NCBI RefSeq assembly: GCF_009910675.1
Contig: NZ_RSEJ01000015.1
Location: forward strand, 1 to 64,000
Reading direction: 5' to 3'
DNA from: Photobacterium alginatilyticum
GTDB taxonomy: Bacteria > Pseudomonadota > Gammaproteobacteria > Enterobacterales > Vibrionaceae
DNA: 64,000 nucleotides
The notes under the pieces are model-generated. The model was given only the letters and a program-made list of their open reading frames with translations. It did no database searches and was not told where the DNA came from. The position numbers and the translations under genes were made by a program. Positions 18,671 through 27,861 of this stretch are shown one piece after another; the stretch's first letter is position 1, and every line of letters starts with the position of its first letter.

Positions 18671-18702
18671 TGCTGGATCAGCATGATATTACCGATCCAG
18701 CA
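18671..18702. terminator. Hairpin between convergent thioesterase and patatin-partner genes
   Basis: TGCTGGATC (18671-18679) pairs perfectly with GATCCAGCA (18694-18702). There is no strong T-run on either strand, so it is at best a weak bidirectional terminator. Confidence 0.4.
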
Positions 18703-18719
18703 CTTCGGTGTGATAAGAA

Positions 18720-20342
18720 TTAAGAGTCTAAGACTTTAAAAAGTTCACCGCTTGCAAAGTTTCGGATAGAAACAGGTGAGTCATTGTTGCTGTAATCCAC
18801 TTTAAGCTCATCATACAAGTCAAGGAAAATAATAGTTACGTAAGCTATATCATCATTTCCAAGCCCTTCTAAGCCATCAACATATATAGGGTTTCCAAAA
18901 TAATCACCGATGTAGAAATCCATCGTTATTGTCGCTTCCGTTGAGAATCGTTCTGAGGATGTTTTTCTAAAATTACCCCATACATGACTCATTCCGATTG
19001 ACTTACTTTGGGTTCTCATACGTAAGCTTTTCAGACCAACCTTATCAAATTCAAGGTCATTAAAAGCACCAAGGATAAACCCTCTGATACCTTTAGGGAT
19101 GATAGTATTGTTTACTTGACTTAGTTCAGAAGCATTAAATGTTATTTTTTTGATAGTAGATATTTTATTTTCAAACAAGACATCGTTTATATCATCGCGA
19201 GTGATAGTCGACGCTTGAGACTTCAATAGCTTTAACTCATTTTTCAGATTTTCATGTTCGTCTCTATCTACGGTGTTCATTTTCTCAGCAATAGCAGCAT
19301 CAACCTTAGCCGCATTCAACGTTTTGTTAATAGATAAATCTTCGACAAAGTTCATAACAGCATCAAATATTGGTAGCTCACGGCCCAAGTCACGGCCGAC
19401 CTGCTTCGAGATATAGTTGGATGCTAACTCTAGAGATACTTCATTTCTTGGCGTTTCAGGAGCATACTGCATAATAGTATCAACTATATGTATGTCATCA
19501 TTATCCAAGGTGTTTATTTTTTCAAACGCAAGCAGAGTCGGAGTAAGTTCATTGCTATCTGATAGCTGGGGAGTATCGTCAATGCCTTTGAATAACTTTG
19601 CGAGCAAATCGCTGTCTTGCTGATAACTTTGGTAGACTTCTTTCAATGTTACCTTTTCGTCAGGGTTATGCCCTACCTGAACCAAAACAGATTTAAGGAA
19701 TGCTAAATCTCTCGGGCTCCACTGTTGCTGTGAGTAATGATAGAAATCGTTGGCGATACAGATGATTTTTTCAGGACGACTTAGTTCAGCATATGTTCTG
19801 CCTTTGTATACAGCCTCAAACATCATTGTTTCTTTCCAGAAGAGCAATTCATCATTGCGTTCTAAAACTGAAAACTTCTGTTCTAATTTTTGTCTCATAC
19901 CAGAGAAGAAAGTGGCTAATGTTTGGTTGATTTGCGCCAACTCTAATCGAGTATGATTAACATCATCAACAACACGGCTTACTTTGTCACCTAATGCAAC
20001 TACCATTTGGTAAGTCATCAGATTATTTTCCGCAAGCTTATTGAGTATCTGTTGACCAATATATTGACTCTTAGCCAGATCAAGATCATTTCTAGCCGCA
20101 ATCTTCTGATTCTTACTGGTTGCTTCACTCCATGCACGAACTAACCAACTCTGGCTTTCTAAATGCCGACTGCGAGATTCTACCGATGTAATTAGTGATG
20201 TTGCCTCTAATACCATCAAGTTTGTCATTTCTGAGTTATTGCTATGTTTTTCAATTAAGTTGTCAACAAACGCATCAGCAGATTGAAAATCATCGCATTC
20301 CATATTTTCATATATAGGAAGACTAATTTTGTTACTTACCAC
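18720..20342 (-). CDS. Unrecognised 540-residue helical protein, partner of a patatin-like phospholipase
   Basis: No family is recognised. The N-terminal part (about 30-180) is predicted from its heptad-like pattern to be long amphipathic helices (SRSRHLESQSWLVRAWSEAT, then LAQINQTLATFFSGMRQKLE). The middle holds charged helices. The last 120 residues look beta-rich and polar (NNTIIPKGIRGFILGAFNDL; EATITMDFYIGDYFGNPIYV). No membrane segment or signal peptide. The GTG start at 20342 lies inside the end of the patatin gene (seven-base overlap) with AGAGGA upstream, so the two are co-translated. Composition is more AT-rich than its neighbours, suggesting acquisition. It may be a sensor, inhibitor or delivery partner for the phospholipase. 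Confidence 0.75.
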   Translation of the reverse strand: MVSNKISLPIYENMECDDFQSADAFVDNLIEKHSNNSEMTNLMVLEATSLITSVESRSRHLESQSWLVRAWSEATSKNQKIAARNDLDLAKSQYIGQQILNKLAENNLMTYQMVVALGDKVSRVVDDVNHTRLELAQINQTLATFFSGMRQKLEQKFSVLERNDELLFWKETMMFEAVYKGRTYAELSRPEKIICIANDFYHYSQQQWSPRDLAFLKSVLVQVGHNPDEKVTLKEVYQSYQQDSDLLAKLFKGIDDTPQLSDSNELTPTLLAFEKINTLDNDDIHIVDTIMQYAPETPRNEVSLELASNYISKQVGRDLGRELPIFDAVMNFVEDLSINKTLNAAKVDAAIAEKMNTVDRDEHENLKNELKLLKSQASTITRDDINDVLFENKISTIKKITFNASELSQVNNTIIPKGIRGFILGAFNDLEFDKVGLKSLRMRTQSKSIGMSHVWGNFRKTSSERFSTEATITMDFYIGDYFGNPIYVDGLEGLGNDDIAYVTIIFLDLYDELKVDYSNNDSPVSIRNFASGELFKVLDS

Positions 20343-21325
20343 TTGTTTAGTTCCTCTAGGAGATCCAGTTTTGATTTTTCTAAGGCTAAATCAACACGTT
20401 TGCTTTCTTCATTTTTCTGCTCAAGTACCTGCTGCTGTTTTTTGTACTTAAGCTGTTCAATACTGTATTGGTAGTTCGTTTCAACCAAATCGAATACAGG
20501 CACTAATACCCGCATTGCATCGTCATATCCCTTCTGCATCTTATCTGCGCTATTGTTAAAATTAAGAGCAGCTCCAGGGTCTTCCTGTGGATAGATAGGA
20601 ATGATTTTACAGTTAGGGTATTGCTCAACGGGTAGCAAATCCGAGCGACTCAACATCACGGCAATGATGATGTTACACCCTTCCTCGACAACTGGCTTTA
20701 TAGGCGTATTATCTTTTATAAAGCCATCCCAGTAGTCACTACCTTCAACTTCCTGGATAGGAAAGACTCCAGGAATAGCTGATGATGCCAGCAAAATATC
20801 TTCAATGTTTTTTTGCTGATACTCCTGCATCGAGAAGTATTCTGCTTTAAAGAAAGGTAACTGGGTCGCACAAGCATAATATGGCATGCCCCGTTGTTTT
20901 ACCTTGTCGACATCAAGATAGTCCCGAATAATTCGCAATAACCCTTTCCGAGAGAAAACACCATGCATTGCAATTGCGGTGATCGTTGCAATTGCCATCG
21001 GTGAAGGTTTGAAACCGCGCTTTGCCAGCAAGATAAGTATGTGTTTAAGGTCGATACTCAACACATCACTTGGTGACATATTCAACCATGCTTCTTCAGC
21101 CTTAGCGAGATCACCTTGGGCGAACAGTGCGGCGTTCAGTGCACCAACAGACGTGCCCGAAACTGCCACAATATCTTTTGCCAGACCTAGCTGCTCCATT
21201 GCACGCCAGACACCAATCTCATAGGGGCCCTTGCCTCCCCCGCCCGAAAGAACTAAGCCAATTTTTTGCATTTCAGATCTACTTATTGTTATGAATTCTT
21301 CCCCCCTGATAGGGGGATTATTCAT
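20336..21325 (-). CDS. Patatin-like phospholipase
   Basis: A protein of up to 329 residues with the full patatin catalytic set: the oxyanion loop GGGGKG (about 28-33), the nucleophile Ser59 in GTSVG and the Asp200-Gly201 dyad partner (DYWDG). It should hydrolyse acyl esters of membrane lipids. The C-terminal 60 residues are a charged coiled-coil (QYSIEQLKYKKQQQVLEQ onward), unusual for a minimal patatin and a likely contact with the overlapping downstream protein. ATG 21325 and the internal ATG at 21271 (just before the domain) are both possible; neither has a good ribosome site, and a CCCCC/GGGGG hairpin lies between them. No CD-NTase gene is nearby, so this is not a standard CBASS. Confidence 0.88.
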   Translation of the reverse strand: MNNPPIRGEEFITISRSEMQKIGLVLSGGGGKGPYEIGVWRAMEQLGLAKDIVAVSGTSVGALNAALFAQGDLAKAEEAWLNMSPSDVLSIDLKHILILLAKRGFKPSPMAIATITAIAMHGVFSRKGLLRIIRDYLDVDKVKQRGMPYYACATQLPFFKAEYFSMQEYQQKNIEDILLASSAIPGVFPIQEVEGSDYWDGFIKDNTPIKPVVEEGCNIIIAVMLSRSDLLPVEQYPNCKIIPIYPQEDPGAALNFNNSADKMQKGYDDAMRVLVPVFDLVETNYQYSIEQLKYKKQQQVLEQKNEESKRVDLALEKSKLDLLEELNKW

Positions 21326-21460
21326 TCTAAATCAATAAATAAGGCTTATGAAATACTATGTTACACAAAGCACTATTACTTTGATCAAAACCTCGGAATG
21401 TTTTCTTTGCTAAGGCCGAGCTCCTCCCGTACTTTCCGCCTCAGAAATAATCGGAAGCCT

Positions 21461-23650
21461 TTAATGCTTTAAATGATCTAGATGCTCAGGCCTGCCCATA
21501 TCACCAAGCGAGTAATCACAAACCCCACCCGGGAAGGTTTGTTTTAGCTCGTCGACCTTTGCCGACAAATCTAAATCGCCATACATACCCTTCTTGATAG
21601 CAGCTTCTATAGAGATGGTATGGCACTTAAAGATGCTGCCCTGCCAGGGCGCGCCTGCTTGTATACGACTATTGGTATAGATGGGCATAAGCCTGGTACA
21701 GGCCCCGTCAGGGTAGTGGTTCCAGTTTCCGTTAAAGACCCCCTTGCCTGAAGCAATGACACTGCCGTCTTCGGCAAAACAGGTATCCTTAGCCAGAGCA
21801 GGCTTGGCCATTCGTACTCGTTGCTGGAAAGTAAATTGATCAGGCAATTGTTTTAAGGCCATCAGCCATTTATCCATCACCTCGTAGGCCTGTTCTGCGG
21901 GGTTGTGCTCCTTATCAGAAATCCATATTACATGGTTATGCGTCTGTTTTTGCGCATTGAGGATCCGCAACCGACTGACAAACGAAGCCGAGGTATGGTG
22001 CATATTCAGATCGTCTTCAAGATAATGGCGACTATCAATTGTGGGTAAATCAATACGGCCAATAAAAACCTGACCGTACTCATAAGCCTTGTTGATGGCA
22101 GCTATCGAGGCCGAATGGCGTTTCGCCGGCCTCATGTCGGCATTGGTAATATTGTGCTCGCCCCATAGCGATAGCCAAACAGCAGGCAGTATTCCGCTGG
22201 CCCCCATAATACGTTCTGCCTTCATTTCATGAAATGGCTTCCATGAACCCACCTTGCGGTTCAAATCAATAAACTCATCAAAAGTGATCTGTCCATTTCT
22301 CAACGCCTGCAAGCCATATTGGACCCCGACATTATCCCAAGTCGACAAACCGAAACCATATTCATCATGACCATAGATATGCACCATATCTTGCCAGTAG
22401 CTCCAGTTCACCTGCTCAGCAACCGACTCATGGAAATAGGGTTTGATAAAGCCTTGCTTCGGATTGTTAAGGTAACTGCTCAGTCCGAAATACCCATTGA
22501 TGCACTCGCTGTTTCCCTGCGGAAATTCTGGTTTTTGCCAACGCAGCAACTGATTTAACGGCTGCAGCCAGGCGGCCTTTTGTTTGGCACCATTGATGGC
22601 CCGCAGGCCTTCCACATACTGCCTTTTTTGCCAGTCTTGCCAGTCTTCTCTATCGCGGGCCTGAAAACTGAAATAATTATTAAGCAGATCGCAGTCTAAA
22701 GCGTAGGTGGCAACGCTTACCATATCCGGATACGAGTACAACGGCAGAATACCATCGAGTATCCCCTGACTATTCTGGCCGATGAGATATTGCGCGAGGC
22801 CGCCACCGGAGCCCCCGATGCCAACGGTATACAAGGGATCACCAAACAAGCTGACAAACTGCCTCTTCACCCTTCTGGCCGTATCTTCCGCCAACAACAT
22901 GTTGTAGCCATAACTGGTTTTATTGCCGCTAGAAGCGATGACTGCATAGCCCTTTTCTAATTGGGAGAGATGCTTATCAAGTAATTTCGACACCTTCACC
23001 CGGCCTTGCCGGTAGCCGATGCCAGAGCCACCATCAAAACGATAAATTAACTTCTGGTTCCAGATATTGGCACTGGTTTGGCTACCGATTTCATCAACAT
23101 GAATAGGCATTAGAATGGTGTATATGTAGCGGTTGATAGTGCCCTGCTCCACCCGAATGAGAAGCTCATTGTCCTCTGGCGGTGACTGTTCTAACTCAAG
23201 TGCCGTTTTGCTGTGAAACTCATTCTTGTTGTCGACCTCGTTAGCGACAATGACATATGAAAGCCGCGTTCTTATCGCACAGTCTTTAGAGTAGCCAATA
23301 ATATCTGAGTCATTTTCCTCATCGTAAACGGGAACACCTAACCCGATTTGATTGTCGATAAGAGGCTGGCCCAAACCAGAATCGACTGTCATGCAATAAA
23401 AAGGATATTGATTGGGACCAGAATAAAGAGACTGAACAGGGCCAACGCCTCCCACCTTGATGGGAAAAGGAAAAACCTCTTCAGGTCGCTGGGTATCACG
23501 GATGTGATGCTCAACCTGAAGCAGGTAGTTCGCTTCCGGAATAGCGATCGCCTTGACTTGTCTGACAGACACACTGTCCTTACTCGCCAGATAATCAATG
23601 ATGATAAAGATAAGTAAGACGCCAACCAACACAAACAGTTTCTTTGTCAT
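21461..23650 (-). CDS. Membrane-anchored or exported alpha/beta-hydrolase-like protein (DUF6351-like)
   Basis: A 729-residue protein. Residues 4-22 are a hydrophobic signal or signal anchor (LFVLVGVLLIFIIIDYLA). The core contains a GIGGSGGGLAQYLIGQN nucleophile-elbow-like motif at about 280, and paired cysteines in the middle and C-terminus suggest disulphides in an exported enzyme. Length and pattern recall the DUF6351 family of tannase-like or depolymerase-like hydrolases. Family naming is from memory and the substrate is unknown. It is a single gene, downstream of an AraC regulator on the same strand with a 165-bp gap containing a short TATACCCAAGCT repeat fragment (23745-23756). Confidence 0.6.
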   Translation of the reverse strand: MTKKLFVLVGVLLIFIIIDYLASKDSVSVRQVKAIAIPEANYLLQVEHHIRDTQRPEEVFPFPIKVGGVGPVQSLYSGPNQYPFYCMTVDSGLGQPLIDNQIGLGVPVYDEENDSDIIGYSKDCAIRTRLSYVIVANEVDNKNEFHSKTALELEQSPPEDNELLIRVEQGTINRYIYTILMPIHVDEIGSQTSANIWNQKLIYRFDGGSGIGYRQGRVKVSKLLDKHLSQLEKGYAVIASSGNKTSYGYNMLLAEDTARRVKRQFVSLFGDPLYTVGIGGSGGGLAQYLIGQNSQGILDGILPLYSYPDMVSVATYALDCDLLNNYFSFQARDREDWQDWQKRQYVEGLRAINGAKQKAAWLQPLNQLLRWQKPEFPQGNSECINGYFGLSSYLNNPKQGFIKPYFHESVAEQVNWSYWQDMVHIYGHDEYGFGLSTWDNVGVQYGLQALRNGQITFDEFIDLNRKVGSWKPFHEMKAERIMGASGILPAVWLSLWGEHNITNADMRPAKRHSASIAAINKAYEYGQVFIGRIDLPTIDSRHYLEDDLNMHHTSASFVSRLRILNAQKQTHNHVIWISDKEHNPAEQAYEVMDKWLMALKQLPDQFTFQQRVRMAKPALAKDTCFAEDGSVIASGKGVFNGNWNHYPDGACTRLMPIYTNSRIQAGAPWQGSIFKCHTISIEAAIKKGMYGDLDLSAKVDELKQTFPGGVCDYSLGDMGRPEHLDHLKH

Positions 23651-23814
23651 AACAGCGTTTCATTCTCTGTATCCTACCTACGAGTTTAGCTGTACCACAT
23701 CTTTCTGTTGATTCATCTACAAATGAAAGGGGCTGGTATAGGTATATACCCAAGCTCTAAAAGGTGTACTGCTTACTCTTTTTTCGACCGGGTTATTCAT
23801 AACCACCGGAACGA

Positions 23815-24621
23815 TTAGGCATATATATCGTTGTTATAATGGTTAAGCGCAAAGTTACTCTCAGTAAGGAATTGCTTAGGGGTTAAGCCAGTAAAGTGCT
23901 TACAGTCCTTAATAAAATGAGGCTGATCGTAATAGCCATGGTCTAAAACAATAGCAGTGTACTGCTGATGGCATCCGCTTAACAACGTCCTTAGGGTTGA
24001 TTGAAAACGCGATGTTCTTTCAAAGTATTTGGCATCGACCCCGGTATAGGCCTTAAACTTGCGCTGGAATGTTCGCTCACTGATATTCAAGCTTCGCTTA
24101 ATGTCAGCAATAACATCAGGGCTGTTTTGGTAATAAATTTTATCTACTGCCCATCCCAATTCAGATGTACTGGCACTTACAGGCCGAACAAGCTGCATTA
24201 ACCAGCCTTCCAATAACGCTATCGCCGCAAGAGTCGAGTCTGACTCGATAATCCTCAGCAATAATCCCTTTGGCATTAATTGGCTGATCTCTACAACTTG
24301 ATCAGCAATAGTGGTCAAAGGGATACCAAACAACGGAAAGAAAGCCGCAGAACGAAAACGGATAGACAATAGTTTGGTCGCCCCCATCGACGTCATCTTA
24401 TAAGCAGACTTACGCGGACATATCACTAGCCCATCTCCAAATTTAAGCTGCGCCGATTTCGGAGAATCAATGACCAGTGGCGCACCGAGATTAAGCATTA
24501 TCTCAACCCCAGTACCCGGCAATATGTCTGGTATCATCAAGGGAGTGTTTTGCTCCCACATCCAATACTGCGTTATATATCTGCCAAGCGGTAAACTTGG
24601 TCTAATTAGTTGTGTTTGCAT
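23815..24621 (-). CDS. AraC-family transcriptional regulator
   Basis: A 268-residue protein with an N-terminal beta-rich sensor (DILPGTGVEIMLNLGAPLVI, of the DUF6597 type) and a C-terminal double HTH of the AraC/XylS class (NISERTFQRKFKAYTGVDAK, then DHGYYDQPHFIKDCKHFTGLTPKQF). It follows the DUF6506-like gene at 24674 on the same strand with a 52-bp gap and may be cotranscribed with it. The effector and targets are unknown. Confidence 0.88.
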   Translation of the reverse strand: MQTQLIRPSLPLGRYITQYWMWEQNTPLMIPDILPGTGVEIMLNLGAPLVIDSPKSAQLKFGDGLVICPRKSAYKMTSMGATKLLSIRFRSAAFFPLFGIPLTTIADQVVEISQLMPKGLLLRIIESDSTLAAIALLEGWLMQLVRPVSASTSELGWAVDKIYYQNSPDVIADIKRSLNISERTFQRKFKAYTGVDAKYFERTSRFQSTLRTLLSGCHQQYTAIVLDHGYYDQPHFIKDCKHFTGLTPKQFLTESNFALNHYNNDIYA

Positions 24622-24673
24622 AGAACGACTTTAACACACCGCTCCTAGTGCTAATAGAAGCGGTTATTCGCAA

Positions 24674-24988
24674 TCAGGACGAAAACAACTCATCACCACT
24701 GACAAAATCCAGGCAAGGATGTTTATCAAAGCGAACAACACCAACGTGCAAGCGGTCACCGGCAGCCTTCACGACTTCAGCGACACCCTGATGGCCAAAC
24801 CCACCACAGAGCTCTACAGCCTTAACCCCTTCTTCAACCAAAGAATCTATCAGTTCACATGCTTCTCTATAACCGGAGACTGCAATATTCTTTACATGTA
24901 CTTCCTTGGTGCGGACCCACGAGTAGTCGGTTGACGGGTTTGCTTCTGGTGCGACAAAAATGAACGCGGCTTTGAATACGTTTGACAT
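24674..24988 (-). CDS. Small conserved protein, DUF6506-like
   Basis: A 104-residue soluble protein with alternating strands and helices: KAAFIFVAPEAN, VHVKNIAVSGYREACELIDS, VKAVELCGGFGHQGVAEVVK and HVGVVRFDKHP. This fits the small DUF6506 family, which has no assigned function. GGFGHQG may form a ligand-binding loop. It lies just ahead of the AraC gene on the same strand. The ATG at 24988 is preceded by AGGAAG. Confidence 0.7.
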   Translation of the reverse strand: MSNVFKAAFIFVAPEANPSTDYSWVRTKEVHVKNIAVSGYREACELIDSLVEEGVKAVELCGGFGHQGVAEVVKAAGDRLHVGVVRFDKHPCLDFVSGDELFSS

Positions 24989-25130
24989 GTTTTGGCTTCC
25001 TCTTTGTGTTGATGGCAGCCATCGTACCTAGCGTTTGAAAGTAGGTATTGTAGAAATACGCCAACCTAATAATTTAAGGCATTAGACAGTTCTCAACATC
25101 AAGCCTAGATTGATCTTCAGAAACACTCAG

Positions 25131-25282
25131 GCATCCGTTCATGGCCGAACAGCTGAAAACTCTGATGAGCTAAGCGCCACGGGCATCGGCTGTTATTTCG
25201 ATGATCCCGTCCATGAGGTCTTTGGGTTAAAGACAGGAGCTATCAGAGCCTCTATCACTTCCTGACAGAGAATAAAGAATAG
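25131..25282 (+). pseudogene. C-terminal remnant of a nitroreductase-family protein
   Basis: Reading from 25131 gives, without a stop, a peptide with ATGIGCYFDDPVHEVFGL. Past a one-base frame change at about 25225 the next frame gives DRSYQSLYHFLTENKE and a stop at 25282. Joined, these resemble the C-terminal end of a SagB/ThcOx-type nitroreductase (GIGC(F/Y)FDD followed by QSLYHF). The N-terminal two thirds are absent. The rest of the 24989-25318 gap shows nothing. Confidence 0.5.
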
Positions 25283-25318
25283 GCATACTATTGATAGGAA
25301 AGCATCTGAACCTCCCCG

Positions 25319-25861
25319 TCAGCAGTTTTTACACCGTTTATTTTTTGCCTGAAAGTCCACGATATTGCCGTGCTTATCAAGCGAAAGCTCACAGCATTCT
25401 CTAAACAGCATGTTCATCTTGTCGCGGCTTTTTTGTACCCTCGACTTGAGCGTCGTGTACTTTATGCCGTTTTTCTCGGCATACTCTTTCTGCGACTGAC
25501 CATGAATATCAATGGCTGTCAGCATTTCTGCCTCATCCTCCGGCAGGGCCTGGATAAATGGCAGTACACATTGGGACAGTTGTTGATGAACCGTCACATC
25601 CCCTTCGGTGTACCACAATTCATCTTGGGTAAGTTCTTTCCCCTTCGCCCTATTGCGGTAAAAATCGATTATCGTGTTATTGGCTACCTGAAAAAGCCAG
25701 GGCTTAACCTTATTGGTCTCTTTCACATCACCAAGATTGTGATAGGTCTTGATCAGGATTTCCTGAAGAAGGTCATCGACATCATCAGGGTTGGCTACAT
25801 TGGAGTGCAAAAATGCCTTCAAACTCGCTCGATATTCGTTCCAAATCGCATCCAGGTTCAT
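25319..25861 (-). CDS. sigZ: RNA polymerase sigma factor, SigZ-type ECF
   Basis: A 180-residue ECF sigma factor. Region 2 appears as DVDDLLQEILIKTYHNLGDV and KPWLFQVANNTIIDFYR. Region 4 appears as AEMLTAIDIHGQSQKEYAEK followed by KYTTLKSRVQKSRDKM. The C-terminal extension carries cysteines (RECCELSLDKHGNIVDF...CKNC), a hallmark of SigZ that suggests a metal- or thiol-responsive tail. No anti-sigma gene is adjacent. It may direct a small stress regulon. Confidence 0.85.
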   Translation of the reverse strand: MNLDAIWNEYRASLKAFLHSNVANPDDVDDLLQEILIKTYHNLGDVKETNKVKPWLFQVANNTIIDFYRNRAKGKELTQDELWYTEGDVTVHQQLSQCVLPFIQALPEDEAEMLTAIDIHGQSQKEYAEKNGIKYTTLKSRVQKSRDKMNMLFRECCELSLDKHGNIVDFQAKNKRCKNC

Positions 25862-25976
25862 TGTTCTCTCTTGGTGTCCGGGGTGAGGGGCTAAAAACTA
25901 AGGTTTAGACACTTATCAATATTAAGCAAACATCTGATCGTTGTTCTATACCACAATCAGTAAAACTCAATAACTG

Positions 25977-26009
25977 CAAAAAGGCCATGAACTGATAGTC
26001 CATAGCCTT
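25977..26009 (-). terminator. Terminator after the glutathione transferase gene
   Basis: On the minus strand AAGGCTATG pairs with CATGGCCTT around a loop, followed by TTTTTGC. It lies about 50 bp past the gene at 26057. Confidence 0.7.
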
Positions 26010-26056
26010 GTTCTATTCATGTGAGCGTTTGTGCGTAATCGTATTATCGCCGCAGA

Positions 26057-26755
26057 TTAACCACAGCAGTTGCTTGACGCGCAGGCGCTGCTTTGCTGAA
26101 CATCGTTACCGGTCCCCAGGTAAGTATTGGACAGGTAGAAATCAGTAAATAATTCTTCAAAATCTGCCGATACCGTTTTGTCCGCAAGACCCGTATCCAA
26201 TAGGGCCGACTGCCAAGCCTGAGTTTTTGGCAAACCGCACAGGAAGTCAAAGTCAGTATGCTTCTTGATAATGGCCGCGCGGTACAACAATGGCAGCCAG
26301 GCCAAGTCAACATTACTCAGCGCATCTGATTTAAAGAACTTTGTCTCACCTGACAGATGCGCTTCAACTTTGGCCAACGCCTTTGTGAACCTCCCGACGC
26401 GCTCTTCGAATGTCGCCTTGTCTTTGCTGCTCATCGTTCCGCACTGAACCAGGTAGTTTTTCGAGCCAAGGTAGCTCCAGGCACGATCAAGCGCCCGCTG
26501 CTCATTGGTCACACTATCTTCGATTGGACCAAACTCGTCTTCGATATACTCGATGATGGCATCTGATTCAAAAAGCGCGGTGCCCGATTCAGTGACCAAC
26601 ACTGGCACCTGACCGTTCGGTGCCAGATCCAAGAACCACTGAGGCTTGTCTTTCAGGCTGATGTATTCAATCTCGTATGGAATGTGTTTGGCTTCCAGTG
26701 CTGCAGTAACACGCTGAACAAACGGACAGATTTTAAAACTAATGACTTTGGTCAT
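26057..26755 (-). CDS. Glutathione S-transferase family protein with Cys-rich tail
   Basis: A 232-residue protein. The N-terminal thioredoxin-like domain starts with the active-site type motif KICPFVQRVTAALEAKHIPYE and has the GSH-binding PNGQVPVLVTESGTALFESDAI segment. A helical C-terminal domain follows. The last residues SSACASSNCCG form an unusual cysteine-rich tail that could bind metal. It may detoxify electrophiles or act as a disulphide reductase. It lies upstream of sigZ on the same strand, but the terminator at 25977 separates them. Confidence 0.85.
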   Translation of the reverse strand: MTKVISFKICPFVQRVTAALEAKHIPYEIEYISLKDKPQWFLDLAPNGQVPVLVTESGTALFESDAIIEYIEDEFGPIEDSVTNEQRALDRAWSYLGSKNYLVQCGTMSSKDKATFEERVGRFTKALAKVEAHLSGETKFFKSDALSNVDLAWLPLLYRAAIIKKHTDFDFLCGLPKTQAWQSALLDTGLADKTVSADFEELFTDFYLSNTYLGTGNDVQQSSACASSNCCG

Positions 26756-26877
26756 CTTGAACTCTAACTCTCATCTTGTGCTAAGTACCTATAAGACGAG
26801 CAGCCGACAAAAAAGACGAAAAAAAATTAAAATTTTCCTGCCAGGATTCAGTAGTCGCCGGCCATACCGTAAAACGG

Positions 26878-27639
26878 CTAGAGTTTGCTTCTGATATTGG
26901 CACTGATACTTTCTGAATCACTGGCGTAAAGACTGCATTTCTTCAGCGCTTTGAGTACATCAATATTCTTTCCTAAATACTCGAAGACAACCTTGGTCGA
27001 CATCGGCGTTCTCGCCCCCGATGCAGCCACACCAATTTTCATTCCTTCCAGAAGTGAAACCCGGTGCTGAAAGCTAGGAAAGAGGATCGTTTCCACAATT
27101 TCGTTCTGTGTTAATGACTCATAATCAACCAGGAAGATCCTGTCATTGAGGAAAAAAGACATACCCTGGTATTTACAATAACTGGTTTGACCAAATTCAC
27201 CCTCAGCCGTGAGTCGCTCTGTGCGCTGGTGGTAGATCCCACCTTGCTTGCGCTCAATACAAACCAAACCTTTCAGAATGTTGCCCGGTGAGGACATCGA
27301 ATAATAATACTCATAGTAATACCCCATATAGGGTTCGAACATTTCGATATTTTGTTCACTCAACTTACTAATATGTGATGAGAAAGGGTGATGCAGTGCT
27401 TGGGTATGCCCGTCTGCCCTGCTATTTACCAATGAAACAAATTGATCATGAGGCAGTAAAAATTCTGCTTTGCTCAAGCCAAAATAATCACAAATCTGGC
27501 GCATATTGTAACTTCGAGGACAATTGTCACCATTTAAATATCGGTTAAATTGCTGCCGGTTAATGCCGATCCCGCGACATATTTCAGCGATAGACGGATA
27601 GAAACTACAGAGATATTTCAAATTGTGATGTAGGCTCAT
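26878..27639 (-). CDS. XRE-type helix-turn-helix regulator
   Basis: A 253-residue protein. Residues about 8-62 form a Cro/CI-like HTH (SIAEICRGIGINRQQFNRYL, then MRQICDYFGLSKAEFLLP). The remaining 190 residues are an unassigned domain, probably ligand-binding. It is divergent from the NhaC-type antiporter gene at 27862 (222-bp gap), so it is the likely regulator of that antiporter and the asparaginase-like gene behind it. Confidence 0.8.
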   Translation of the reverse strand: MSLHHNLKYLCSFYPSIAEICRGIGINRQQFNRYLNGDNCPRSYNMRQICDYFGLSKAEFLLPHDQFVSLVNSRADGHTQALHHPFSSHISKLSEQNIEMFEPYMGYYYEYYYSMSSPGNILKGLVCIERKQGGIYHQRTERLTAEGEFGQTSYCKYQGMSFFLNDRIFLVDYESLTQNEIVETILFPSFQHRVSLLEGMKIGVAASGARTPMSTKVVFEYLGKNIDVLKALKKCSLYASDSESISANIRSKL

Positions 27640-27861
27640 TTTAAAAACCTTGTTTTTTTAGATATTAATCAACAACTTAAAAGCAGATATTCGTAAAGTG
27701 AAGCATACCTAACGTCACTATACGTCAGTTAAGTCAACATTACGGAATTATCTTGATTCATTTTTATTGTTGTAATCATTCCCGCAGTAACTCAACACCC
27801 AGTAAAACCGAACTTTCAAATTATTAAGCGGAAGCAAATATATATCACTGAGGGAAAAATT

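Noticed and set aside
18720-21325. Calling the patatin unit a CBASS system
   Set aside because: CBASS needs a CD-NTase; none is present here and the partner protein shows no nucleotidyltransferase motif.
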